Shown in pieces: positions 44,604 to 52,395 of a DNA stretch of 64,000 nucleotides. The DNA comes from Bacteroidota bacterium (lineage in GTDB: Bacteria; Bacteroidota; Rhodothermia; Balneolales; HLUCCA01). Numbering within the stretch: the stretch's first letter is position 1; every line of letters begins with the position of its first letter. A model generated the notes under the pieces. It made no database searches. It saw only the letters and a list, made by a program, of their open reading frames with translations, and was not told where the DNA came from. The stretch lies in NCBI GenBank assembly GCA_020832235.1, contig JAFIEZ010000008.1, positions 124,001 through 188,000 of the forward strand, read 5' to 3'. The position numbers and the translations under genes were made by a program.

Positions 44604-45026
44604 ATGAAAAGAACTCTATTAATCTTCGCTATTTTATGCGTGTTGACGACAATCTCAGCTCAGGCTCAGTCTTATGTTGTAATTGTTAACAACAATAACG
44701 CTGTTACAGAGCTCACTAAAGCTGAACTGTCAGAAATATTTTTGAAAACTAAAGTACGATGGGATGACGGCGTATCAATAATTCCAGTCGATCTAAACGC
44801 CCGGTCTACCGTTCGTGAGGACTTTACACAAGAAATACATGGCCGAAGAGTTGCCGCAATACGAACACATTGGCAGCAGGCCGCTTTTTCTGGGGGTGGA
44901 ACAGCTCCACCAGAACGAAATTCCGATGCTGATGTAATCCAGTTTGTGCGCGATAATCCCGGAGCAATTGGTTACATCTCTTCTGAAACCCCACCAACCG
45001 GCGTTAAAGTTATTATCGTTAAATAA
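44604..45026 (+). CDS. Short PstS-like substrate-binding protein, exported
   Basis: 140 residues from the ATG at 44604; the reading frame can be extended upstream to a TTG inside the porin gene, but the signal peptide MKRTLLIFAILCVLTTISAQA begins at this ATG. The mature part shows VVIVNNNNAVTELTKAELSEIFLKTKVRWDDG, VPVDL-like IPVDLNARSTVREDFTQ, and the closing VIQFVRDNPGAIGYIS, all typical of short PstS-like phosphate-binding proteins. No ABC permease or ATPase is encoded nearby. Grouped with a porin and chemoreceptor, it is more likely to take part in sensing or surface binding than in ABC transport. Confidence 0.85.
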   Translation: MKRTLLIFAILCVLTTISAQAQSYVVIVNNNNAVTELTKAELSEIFLKTKVRWDDGVSIIPVDLNARSTVREDFTQEIHGRRVAAIRTHWQQAAFSGGGTAPPERNSDADVIQFVRDNPGAIGYISSETPPTGVKVIIVK

Positions 45027-45045
45027 CTTGCCCTGATCCCTTTGG

Positions 45046-46068
45046 CTAGTGGAAATCTCTCAGCAGAAATCTTCGTGCATCAGCCGAGGTTTCTGCTGGA
45101 ATTTCCTCCATAGGTACATGACCGGCATTTTCATACACGATAAGTTTTGATTCCGGCATCCTTTCGTGTAGCATTCTGCCAAGTTCTACACGAATCCATG
45201 AGTCTTTCTCTCCCCACATAATGAGTACTGGCAGCTGCAAATCGGTTACCGTACGTGGGTCAGCCGGTAAAAGCGGGATATGAGAACGATCCGCTGTCGG
45301 ACCTTCATTTCTGGTGAGGAATGCAGTCCTGTTTCCCTCCCTTCTCAGCAACTCGAAATAACGTTGCACCACATCCGCATCTACAAGATCATCGCTTGCA
45401 TAGACTTCCTTCAGAGTTAACTGAATCACAGCTCTGGGTGTTAATACAGTCAATAAATTGCGAACTCGGGGATGATTAATCATTCGCAGGCTTTGTGGCT
45501 GGTTTTGCTGTGTCGAGGTACCTCCCTGTAATGTATCTGATTCTGAGACGGATGGTACAACATCAGGTAACCTCCCTATTGCCGCGTTCAATAAAATCAG
45601 CTTATCGGTGAATTGCGGATAATAGCGGGCATAATCCAGGGCATACCGACCACCAAGCGAGTTCCCGGCAATGCTCCATCGCTCAATTTCAAGGTGCTTT
45701 CGCAGCTGTTCCAGTACATACAAAGTAGAACGAGTACCATAATCGTTGTCTGGATTAGGACCGGTAAGCCCAAACCCGGGTAAATCAATCCGCACTACAC
45801 GAAAACTGTCACGCATTGCCACCGTCCAGTCATCCCAGGTGTGCAACGAGGCAAAGGTACCGTGAATGAGCAGAATCGCCGGACCAGAGCCTTCATCCCG
45901 ATAATGTACACGCATCCCATCAATCTCAAGGAATGCCGAAGTTTCGTCGGTATAATCGGGAAGTAAACGCTCCAGTGGGATGTCGGGACGCATCAAGGAG
46001 GCGATTGTCATCAAGAACATGAGCCCTATCACACCGAGGAATAACAGGGTATTTCGAAGTGCTTTCAT
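45046..46068 (-). CDS. Alpha/beta hydrolase, membrane-anchored
   Basis: 340 residues. A hydrophobic N-terminal segment (about 6-26) looks like a membrane anchor or uncleaved signal. The alpha/beta hydrolase fold follows, with the oxyanion region LLIHGTFASLHTWDDW, the nucleophile elbow AGNSLGGRYAL, the acid Asp in IMWGEKDSWI and the His in NAGHVPMEEIP, so the triad is complete. The substrate is unknown. The gene lies 11 bases downstream of the TPR histidine-kinase-like gene on the same strand and converges with the PstS-like gene. Confidence 0.9.
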   Translation of the reverse strand: MKALRNTLLFLGVIGLMFLMTIASLMRPDIPLERLLPDYTDETSAFLEIDGMRVHYRDEGSGPAILLIHGTFASLHTWDDWTVAMRDSFRVVRIDLPGFGLTGPNPDNDYGTRSTLYVLEQLRKHLEIERWSIAGNSLGGRYALDYARYYPQFTDKLILLNAAIGRLPDVVPSVSESDTLQGGTSTQQNQPQSLRMINHPRVRNLLTVLTPRAVIQLTLKEVYASDDLVDADVVQRYFELLRREGNRTAFLTRNEGPTADRSHIPLLPADPRTVTDLQLPVLIMWGEKDSWIRVELGRMLHERMPESKLIVYENAGHVPMEEIPAETSADARRFLLRDFH

Positions 46069-46079
46069 AGCGAATTAAA

Positions 46080-47750
46080 TTAATCTATTGTGGCGATGGG
46101 AAGAATGACATGAAAATCGGAGCCTTTATCTAAATAGCTCTGCACTTTGAGTTCCCCGCCGTTCATGGCGACAAGTCGCTTGCATAGCATCAATCCCACT
46201 CCGTGACCTTTTTCATTCTGTGTACCATCGTTGCCCGATAAAATAGCAAAGGTATCAGTGTGAATTTGCTCCACCATATCTGCGCTCATGCCTAGCCCTT
46301 CATCCCGAACCGAGAATATCAGATAGCTGTCTTTTCGAAAGGCTGTAAGGTAAATGCTGCCGTTGAAGTGTGAAAATTTGATGGCATTGCTGAGTAAGTT
46401 GCGCAAATCGTGAGAAAGGATGGAGAATAGAGTATTTTTGTCGGAGTTAGCCTTTTGCAATTCAGCCGCTCGCAGCTGCAGTTCATCGCGTTGTTCAATA
46501 ATCTGTTTTTTCTGGTCATCCAGTCGGATGTAGGCCGTCGAACTACGCTGATAAAGTATAAATACCCAGACAAGCATGCCTAGAATAATCAACAAACCGA
46601 GAAGCATGAAGCGGGAAAATTGTTCAGCGAGTTCGGCTCTTTCCTTCGCAAAACTTGCTTCATTTTCAAGAATTCTGAGCTCTGCCTGTATTCGTTCAGC
46701 CTCGAACATGCCTTGAATAATTGCCAATCGGTCACGTACTGCTCTGGATTCCAGTTCATTGAGCAGCTCAAGATGGAGGGTTTGATAGCGATAGGCTTCC
46801 GGTACATTGCCCATGCTGTCGTAAAGTTGTGACAGGTACAGGTAGGTCGTGGAAAGTTCATCCCGCAGTCCTTGACGCGTTGATAATTCCTCGCCTCGTT
46901 TTAGGTAAACCATGGCGTCTCTGCCACGTCCCATACGCATCAATGTGATGCCTTTACGATGCAGGATTCCGGCCTGAAATGAAGTCAGATTTCGTAACTC
47001 AGCCATCCTAAATGCATCCGCATACCAGCGCATTGCTTCCGGATAATCACCATAGAAATAATGCACATCGCCTATAACCCGATATGGGAAGCTCAATGAA
47101 AAGGGACTGCCCGCATCTTTGTTAACCTGCATCGCGAGAGAAGCGTAATGCATAGCAGAATCGGGCATTTCAGCACGGACGAAATTAAGTGCAGTATTGT
47201 TCAGGCTACGTATTATAGTAAAATAATTATCTGTACCACGAACATGAAGAAATGCTTCGCGAAACCGTTCAATTGCCGTGTGATAATCCTGCTGCTGATA
47301 ATACAATGCTCCCAGGTTATTCAGAGCCATGGCGGTTTCGTTTGCATCACCGGCTATCAGACTAAGCTCATAGGCTTCGCGAGAATATCGGAATGTACCT
47401 TCCCAATCGCCCATTCGATAGTTAATCCAGCCAATATGTCCCTTTGCCTTGGCTAGCTGCAGGGTATCACGCAGAGTTGCAGCAAGTGTTTCGGCCCGGC
47501 GTGCGGCCTCGAGTGCCTCAGCCTGATCAATTTCTCGGAGTTCGAAAGCCAGTTGATTGAGAAGCGCGACTTTGATTGAATCGGTTGGATTAAGCGTTAG
47601 TTCGGCTCTGATTTGATCCAGATCATAAACCATTTGTGCCGAAACCGTTGCATTGCTTAAAAGCGTAATTGCAATAATGAACCCGTAAACACTAAGAAAA
47701 CGTGTTAAACTCTTGCGCAAAACAATAAAAGCTTGCTTATTCGTATTCAC
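46080..47750 (-). CDS. TPR histidine-kinase-like protein with internal deletion of the dimerisation domain
   Basis: 556 residues from a GTG start. A signal/membrane segment at about 14-38 is followed by TPR repeats (about 50-350), a membrane helix near 385-405, a coiled coil (410-435), then a kinase region. The H-box reads LFSILSHDLRN and is followed without any gap by LLSNAIKFS, which is the N-box of the ATPase domain. The second half of the dimerisation domain and the linker, normally about 90-100 residues, are missing. The G1 box RDEGLGMS and G2 box GHGVGLMLCKRL remain. An in-frame deletion through the shared 'LRNLL' text would explain this. The protein probably cannot autophosphorylate normally. 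TPR kinases of this kind usually pair with LytTR or NarL-type regulators; none is nearby. Confidence 0.87.
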   Translation of the reverse strand: MNTNKQAFIVLRKSLTRFLSVYGFIIAITLLSNATVSAQMVYDLDQIRAELTLNPTDSIKVALLNQLAFELREIDQAEALEAARRAETLAATLRDTLQLAKAKGHIGWINYRMGDWEGTFRYSREAYELSLIAGDANETAMALNNLGALYYQQQDYHTAIERFREAFLHVRGTDNYFTIIRSLNNTALNFVRAEMPDSAMHYASLAMQVNKDAGSPFSLSFPYRVIGDVHYFYGDYPEAMRWYADAFRMAELRNLTSFQAGILHRKGITLMRMGRGRDAMVYLKRGEELSTRQGLRDELSTTYLYLSQLYDSMGNVPEAYRYQTLHLELLNELESRAVRDRLAIIQGMFEAERIQAELRILENEASFAKERAELAEQFSRFMLLGLLIILGMLVWVFILYQRSSTAYIRLDDQKKQIIEQRDELQLRAAELQKANSDKNTLFSILSHDLRNLLSNAIKFSHFNGSIYLTAFRKDSYLIFSVRDEGLGMSADMVEQIHTDTFAILSGNDGTQNEKGHGVGLMLCKRLVAMNGGELKVQSYLDKGSDFHVILPIATID

Positions 47751-47824
47751 CAGACAAAGACAAGTTTTGTGACTGATTCCCCTCAGCTAAATATACTACA
47801 AAATTGAGTTTAGTTTATACGTCC

Positions 47825-49105
47825 TTATGTACGTTTCCATCGCTCAAAAATAGCCCTATCAAGAGCTTCCCTATGATCGGGATGTGCAATATCGCGCAGT
47901 AGTCTGGCACGCTGCAACAAGCTTTTGCCATATAAATTAACCACTCCATACTCCGTCACCACATATTGAACATGAGCACGCGTCGTAACCACGCCCGCAC
48001 CTTTCTTTAAAAACGGTGTAATTTTACTAACACCCCTGGGTGTGGTCGACTGCAAAGCAATAATAGGTTTACCTCCATCCGACAGCGAAGCCCCTCTGAT
48101 GAAATCCATTTGTCCGCCAACTCCCGAGAAATGCATGGTTCCTATCGAATCGGCGCAAACCTGACCCGTGATGTCAATTTCAATGGCACTATTGATGGCA
48201 GTTACTTTAGGATGTTGCCGAATTACGGCCGTGTCGTTAACATAGGCGGCCTCCAGAAAGGCAAAAAGCGGATTGTCATTAACGAAATCGTATAGTTTAC
48301 GCGTACCCGTTGCAAACGAAGTCACAACTTTGCCTGGATGTTTGCGCTTATTCCGGTTATTAACCACACCCGATTCGATTAGGGGGATGAGTCCTTCGGA
48401 GAACATTTCGGTGTGTACACCCAGATCGCGGTGATTATCGAGGCATCGCAGCACCGCATCGGGAATAGAACCAATACCCATTTGAAGCGTAGCTCCGTCG
48501 TCAATGATTCCGGCAATGTATTTGCCTATGCGCATATCTGCATCACTGAGACTTTCACCGTAATTTAGCTCCGGCAACGGAGAATCGTACGCAACGAGGG
48601 CGTCAATTTCGCTGATGTGAACAATGCCGTCGCCATGTGTGCGGGGAATGAACTTATTAACCTGAGCCACAACATACGCTGCCGAGCGCACAGCAGAACG
48701 GGCCACATCTACCGAGGTACCCAGACTACAATATCCGTGTGCGTCGGGTGGACTAACCTGCAAAAAGGCGGCATCCAGCGGCAGGTAACCGCGCTCGAAT
48801 AAACGGGAAATTTCGCTCAGGAAAACCGGCACGTAATCGCCACGTCCCTCACGTATGATTCCCCGTAAATTGGCCGATACAAACAATGCATTGAAGAAAA
48901 AGCTCTTTTCATACTCGGGTTTGAACAGTTCCGATTCGCCCATTGTGGTAATATTTACCAGTTCAACATTCCGGAGTTCGTCGGCTCGTTGTGCCAGTGC
49001 GTTCATTAGATAAACTGGTGTAGAGGCGCTTCCATGCAGGAAAACCCGTTGATTTGATTGAATAGTTTTAACGGCCTCTTCGGCACTCATCCATCTGCTT
49101 TTCAT
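47825..49105 (-). CDS. Acetyl-CoA hydrolase/transferase family CoA-transferase
   Basis: 426 residues, a CoA-transferase of the 4-hydroxybutyrate / acetyl-CoA hydrolase family. Landmarks: VFLHGSASTPVYLMNAL, LQVSPPDAHGYCSLGTSVD, TLQMGIGSIPDAVL, the catalytic Glu in GVHTEMFSEGLIPL, and GVGGQMDFIRGASLSDGGK. The frame opens GTG-ATG; the ATG at 49105 is preferred. It moves CoA between acyl-CoA and a free acid such as acetate, butyrate or succinate. It stands alone, divergent from the transporter gene. Confidence 0.93.
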   Translation of the reverse strand: MKSRWMSAEEAVKTIQSNQRVFLHGSASTPVYLMNALAQRADELRNVELVNITTMGESELFKPEYEKSFFFNALFVSANLRGIIREGRGDYVPVFLSEISRLFERGYLPLDAAFLQVSPPDAHGYCSLGTSVDVARSAVRSAAYVVAQVNKFIPRTHGDGIVHISEIDALVAYDSPLPELNYGESLSDADMRIGKYIAGIIDDGATLQMGIGSIPDAVLRCLDNHRDLGVHTEMFSEGLIPLIESGVVNNRNKRKHPGKVVTSFATGTRKLYDFVNDNPLFAFLEAAYVNDTAVIRQHPKVTAINSAIEIDITGQVCADSIGTMHFSGVGGQMDFIRGASLSDGGKPIIALQSTTPRGVSKITPFLKKGAGVVTTRAHVQYVVTEYGVVNLYGKSLLQRARLLRDIAHPDHREALDRAIFERWKRT

Positions 49106-49199
49106 CACACGTTGCTGCTTAATTATTAAAAAATGACTTAGTCAAAATATACAATTCCATAAAATTCTCTATTATCGTGCAGAATCTAACCGGAGTACC

Positions 49200-50057
49200 A
49201 TGGAAGAAAGTATACTTACAACCGTTTTCCTGCCACTGGCCCTGGCATTCATCATGCTAGGGATGGGACTAACCCTTTCTATAGCTGATTTTCGTCGAAT
49301 TCTTATTGCGCCCAAAGCAATATTATTGGGATTAACGGCGCAGCTTGTATTGCTCCCTGTGGTCGGATTTGCTCTGGTATCGCTGTTCGGACTCACCGGT
49401 GCGCTTGCCGTGGGCGTTATGATTTTAGCCGCTTGTCCGGGCGGACCAACCTCCAACCTGGTTTCGCATCTGGCAAAGGGCGACCTGGCCCTGTCTATCA
49501 GCCTTACCGCCATCAGTTCGGTAGCCACAATCGTAACCATCCCGCTGATCGTAAATACTTCCATCTATTTTTTCGGGGAGGAGGGAAGTGTAACCCTTCC
49601 TGTATTGCAAACCATCGTGCAGATCATGGGTGTTACCCTCATTCCGGTGAGTATTGGGATGTTTATTCGCAGCCGAAATCCCGAATTATCCGAGAAGGCT
49701 GAGAAACCATTCAAAATTGCATCCGCAGTCTTTTTTGTGGCCATTATTCTGGCAGCTATTCTCAAGGAGCGAGAGAACCTCATTGAATTCTTGATCCTTA
49801 CCGGTCCGGTAACGCTCTCGTTGAATATAATCACCATGCTTATGGGGTATTTTCTGGCCAGATGGCTGATGCTTCCGGTGCAGCAGCGTATATCCATATC
49901 AATTGAGTCGGGAATTCAAAACGGTACGCTGGGTATTATGATTGCCGCCACATTGCTGCAAAACTCGGTTATGACGATTCCGGTTGCTATATACAGTCTG
50001 CTTATGTTCATTACCGTAACGGTGGTCATTTATCTCGGCAACAGGCTGGTCAAGTAA
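49200..50057 (+). CDS. Bile acid:sodium symporter family (BASS) transporter
   Basis: 285 residues with nine to ten membrane helices. The BASS core is visible: FIMLGMGLTLSIADFRRI, QLVLLPVVGFAL, MILAACPGGPTSNLVSHLAKGDLALS (unwound crossover region that binds Na+) and ESGIQNGTLGIMIAATLL (second crossover with the conserved Glu-Ser-Gly). It imports an organic acid with sodium; the substrate is not determined. Divergent from the CoA-transferase gene with a 94-base shared promoter region. Confidence 0.94.
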   Translation: MEESILTTVFLPLALAFIMLGMGLTLSIADFRRILIAPKAILLGLTAQLVLLPVVGFALVSLFGLTGALAVGVMILAACPGGPTSNLVSHLAKGDLALSISLTAISSVATIVTIPLIVNTSIYFFGEEGSVTLPVLQTIVQIMGVTLIPVSIGMFIRSRNPELSEKAEKPFKIASAVFFVAIILAAILKERENLIEFLILTGPVTLSLNIITMLMGYFLARWLMLPVQQRISISIESGIQNGTLGIMIAATLLQNSVMTIPVAIYSLLMFITVTVVIYLGNRLVK

Positions 50058-50063
50058 ATTTTG

Positions 50064-50193
50064 TATAGGTACTTTTGCAAAATTGTGTTAAACTCAGCCA
50101 AATCAGTTGTGTCCTGCTCAGACCATAAATGCCTATGTAACTGAAGCATAGGCAGACCGTATTGTTAAACAACTGATCGCAAAAGCACCTATT
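50064..50193. repeat. 130-bp nested inverted repeat (MITE-like or structured RNA)
   Basis: Three pairs of arms are nested around one centre. The outer pair is TATAGGTACTTTTGC (50064-50078) with GCAAAAGCACCTATT (50179-50193), 13 of 15 pairs. The middle pair is TCAGTTGT (50103-50110) with ACAACTGA (50169-50176), perfect. The inner pair is TGCCTATG (50130-50137) with CATAGGCA (50147-50154), perfect. It fills the gap between the BASS gene and the TM2 gene. Confidence 0.75.
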
Positions 50194-50212
50194 AATCGAC
50201 GATACAAAAGAT

Positions 50213-50551
50213 ATGGAAAGTCAAAAAGCCGACATGTTCCTCATGTCAAATTCGAAATATTTCCCCTCCGAAATGATGCCTCAAATCAAGGGAGCATTGG
50301 AAAAAGCCGACTCCTCGCGAGATAGTTTTATCATGATGCAGTCATACCGCGACCCCATGATTATGCTGGTTGTTTCCCTTTTTGCGGGTAGCCTGGGCGT
50401 TGACCGTTTCATGCTGGGACAAACCGGAATGGGGATTCTGAAACTGGTTACCTGTGGTGGACTCGGAATATGGACCATCGTGGATTGGTTTCTGATTATG
50501 GGTCTTACCCGCGATCAAAACGTGGATAAGCTCAGAAACACATTGCGTTGA
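50213..50551 (+). CDS. TM2-domain membrane protein
   Basis: 112 residues. The N-terminal half is soluble; the second half is a TM2 domain with two membrane helices: MIMLVVSLFAGSLGVDRFMLGQTGMGILK and LVTCGGLGIWTIVDWFLI. The conserved 'G..GVDRF..G' and 'GG.G.W...D' patterns are the hallmarks. Function of TM2 proteins in bacteria is not established. The stop shares bases with the start of the DUF2752 gene (TGATG), so the two are coupled. Confidence 0.92.
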   Translation: MESQKADMFLMSNSKYFPSEMMPQIKGALEKADSSRDSFIMMQSYRDPMIMLVVSLFAGSLGVDRFMLGQTGMGILKLVTCGGLGIWTIVDWFLIMGLTRDQNVDKLRNTLR

Positions 50552-50964
50552 TGTCGCTCGGGAGGCAAGTCATTGCCCGCCTCGGGTCGGTGAGGCCGGT
50601 GTGGTGGATTTGGGGAGGAGCGATTCTGGCGGTTGGATTTGTGCTCTCAATAGATCCTCATCACCCAGGCGAGAGCCTTTGCTACTCACAGCGCTTGTTT
50701 GGACTGGCATGTCCGGCCTGTGGAATGGGGCGAGCGTTTAATGCTTTGCTTCACATCCATCTTACCGATGCGCTCGCCTTTAATCCCCTGGTATTCCCCG
50801 TGGCACTATTTGTAGCGGCCCTGCTAGGTTCCTCCCTGCACGATGCGATTAAAGGCACCTCCTATACAAGTCGCCTCGTGAACTTTCGGTATTCCTGGCC
50901 AGTTGCCGTTGTGGCCATAGCTATAGTAGTGCTGGTGTGGATACGCAATCTGAGCCTGTATTGA
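50551..50964 (+). CDS. DUF2752 membrane protein
   Basis: 137 residues with three membrane helices. The DUF2752 signature is CPACGMGRAFNALLHIHLTDALAFNPLVF, with its Cys pair and the 'AF.FNPL' block. These small proteins commonly occur next to TM2-domain genes, as here. The ATG at 50551 is preferred over a TTG one codon upstream. No enzymatic role is known. Confidence 0.92.
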   Translation: MSLGRQVIARLGSVRPVWWIWGGAILAVGFVLSIDPHHPGESLCYSQRLFGLACPACGMGRAFNALLHIHLTDALAFNPLVFPVALFVAALLGSSLHDAIKGTSYTSRLVNFRYSWPVAVVAIAIVVLVWIRNLSLY

Positions 50965-51092
50965 AGCGTTACTTCCCGGTCTGCAGGTTTCGTACCGGCA
51001 CTTATGGTTACCTCAATACCCCGATGTTTGTTATGCCGATTTCTTTAACGATTTAGAACGCCTTAACCTGAACAATCCAAACACACCGATCT

Positions 51093-51566
51093 ATGTTAGA
51101 ATCTACTGAAGGATACGCCTTTCCCGACCCCGACTCGCTTTACGAGCGTCAACGCGAGGAGGCCTCTTTTGCCTATCTCATCCCTTTTGTGACCATAATC
51201 GGCGGGCTACCCCTGCCCATCGTAAACCTGATCGTGTGTGTGCTGTACTGGAATTATGTGCGCAAAAAGCCACCTTTCGTGCGGTTTCATGCGTTGCAAT
51301 CGCTCTTTACTACGATACCCATCGTACTGATTAATGCCGGGGCTGTTTTTATGCTGGCTAGTATGTTCTTTGGCGACCTCGAATATACCAGCTGGATGGG
51401 CGGATATTTCGCCGCAGCGATTGTGTTCAATCTTATTGAGTTTATTTTCAACATTTATGCGGCCATAAACGCCCGGAAAGGACGTAGTTTCCTGTTCATC
51501 GGTTTCGGGGCGCTGGCATATAAACTGACCGATTGGGATGACCTTCGCGAGGAATCCTTCCTTTAA
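51093..51566 (+). CDS. DUF4870-like membrane protein
   Basis: 157 residues with about four membrane helices (30-50, 68-92, 103-130 and a weak C-terminal one). The pattern ASFAYLIPFVTIIGGLPLPIV, the short polar YVRKKPPFVRFHALQSLF and the Ala/Asn-rich FNIYAAINARKG fit DUF4870/Tic20-type small proteins. It continues the run of small membrane proteins after TM2 and DUF2752 and is followed 35 bases later by the M48 peptidase. Function unknown. Confidence 0.8.
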   Translation: MLESTEGYAFPDPDSLYERQREEASFAYLIPFVTIIGGLPLPIVNLIVCVLYWNYVRKKPPFVRFHALQSLFTTIPIVLINAGAVFMLASMFFGDLEYTSWMGGYFAAAIVFNLIEFIFNIYAAINARKGRSFLFIGFGALAYKLTDWDDLREESFL

Positions 51567-51601
51567 TTCTGTTCACCCCTCTTGCTTCACACGAAACGAT
51601 T

Positions 51602-52390
51602 ATGAAACTTTTCAAACATTTACTGCTCTATTTTGGCCTATTCGCCGTACTTATGTTGATTTTTACACGGGTGGATGTCTTCAGGGCCGAGCGTATTCAG
51701 CAGTTCAGCAAGGACCAGGAACAGCGATTGGCGGGCTATTTGCGGGATGTTTTTGTCAACTCGCGTACCCTCGTCGAAGATGAAGCCATCAACGAAGCGG
51801 TCCGCATCATGGCCGACCGACTTCTGGAAACCATTGACGAGCCCCGATACGACTATAATATTTACGTCATCAGGAATCGATCGGTGAATGCTTTTGCGCT
51901 TCCGGGCGGGAATTTAGTACTGCATACCGGACTGTTCGCCTTTGCTGAGTCCCCGGAAGAGGTCGCCGCAGTGCTGGCTCATGAAATCGGTCACAGCGAA
52001 GAGGGCCACATCATGCAGAAACTCGTAAAGGAGATCGGTTTCGGGGTGGTTTTCGCGGCACTCACCGGAGGCGATGTCGGGGCGCTTAATGAAATTGGTC
52101 GAAGACTGATAACCACACGATTTGATCGTGAATACGAAATGGAGGCCGACGCCTTCGCTTTGCGTACCCTGGAGGCAGCATCGATTGAGCCACGATATCT
52201 GGCCGTTTTCTTTCACCGCCTCAGCGAAACAACCGGCGATGTGATGGACAGGATTGATTTCATATCAACGCATCCGTCCAATAATAGCCGGCGCCAGGCG
52301 GCACTGGCTTATGAAACGGATGAAGACTTTGAGTCCCGCCCACTTGAGGGTATCAATTGGGAACTCGTGAAGGGGTTGGCCGGACGATAA
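51602..52390 (+). CDS. M48-family metallopeptidase
   Basis: 262 residues. An N-terminal hydrophobic segment (about 5-24) anchors or exports the protein. The zinc site is HEIGHSEEGH (His127, Glu128, His131), with the third ligand in REYEMEADAFALR. The order and size match BepA/LoiP-like or HtpX-like periplasmic M48 proteases that clear misassembled envelope proteins. The line FALPGGNLVLHTGLF before the zinc site is typical. It ends six bases from the converging NamZ gene. Confidence 0.93.
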   Translation: MKLFKHLLLYFGLFAVLMLIFTRVDVFRAERIQQFSKDQEQRLAGYLRDVFVNSRTLVEDEAINEAVRIMADRLLETIDEPRYDYNIYVIRNRSVNAFALPGGNLVLHTGLFAFAESPEEVAAVLAHEIGHSEEGHIMQKLVKEIGFGVVFAALTGGDVGALNEIGRRLITTRFDREYEMEADAFALRTLEAASIEPRYLAVFFHRLSETTGDVMDRIDFISTHPSNNSRRQAALAYETDEDFESRPLEGINWELVKGLAGR

Positions 52391-52395
52391 CGGGG

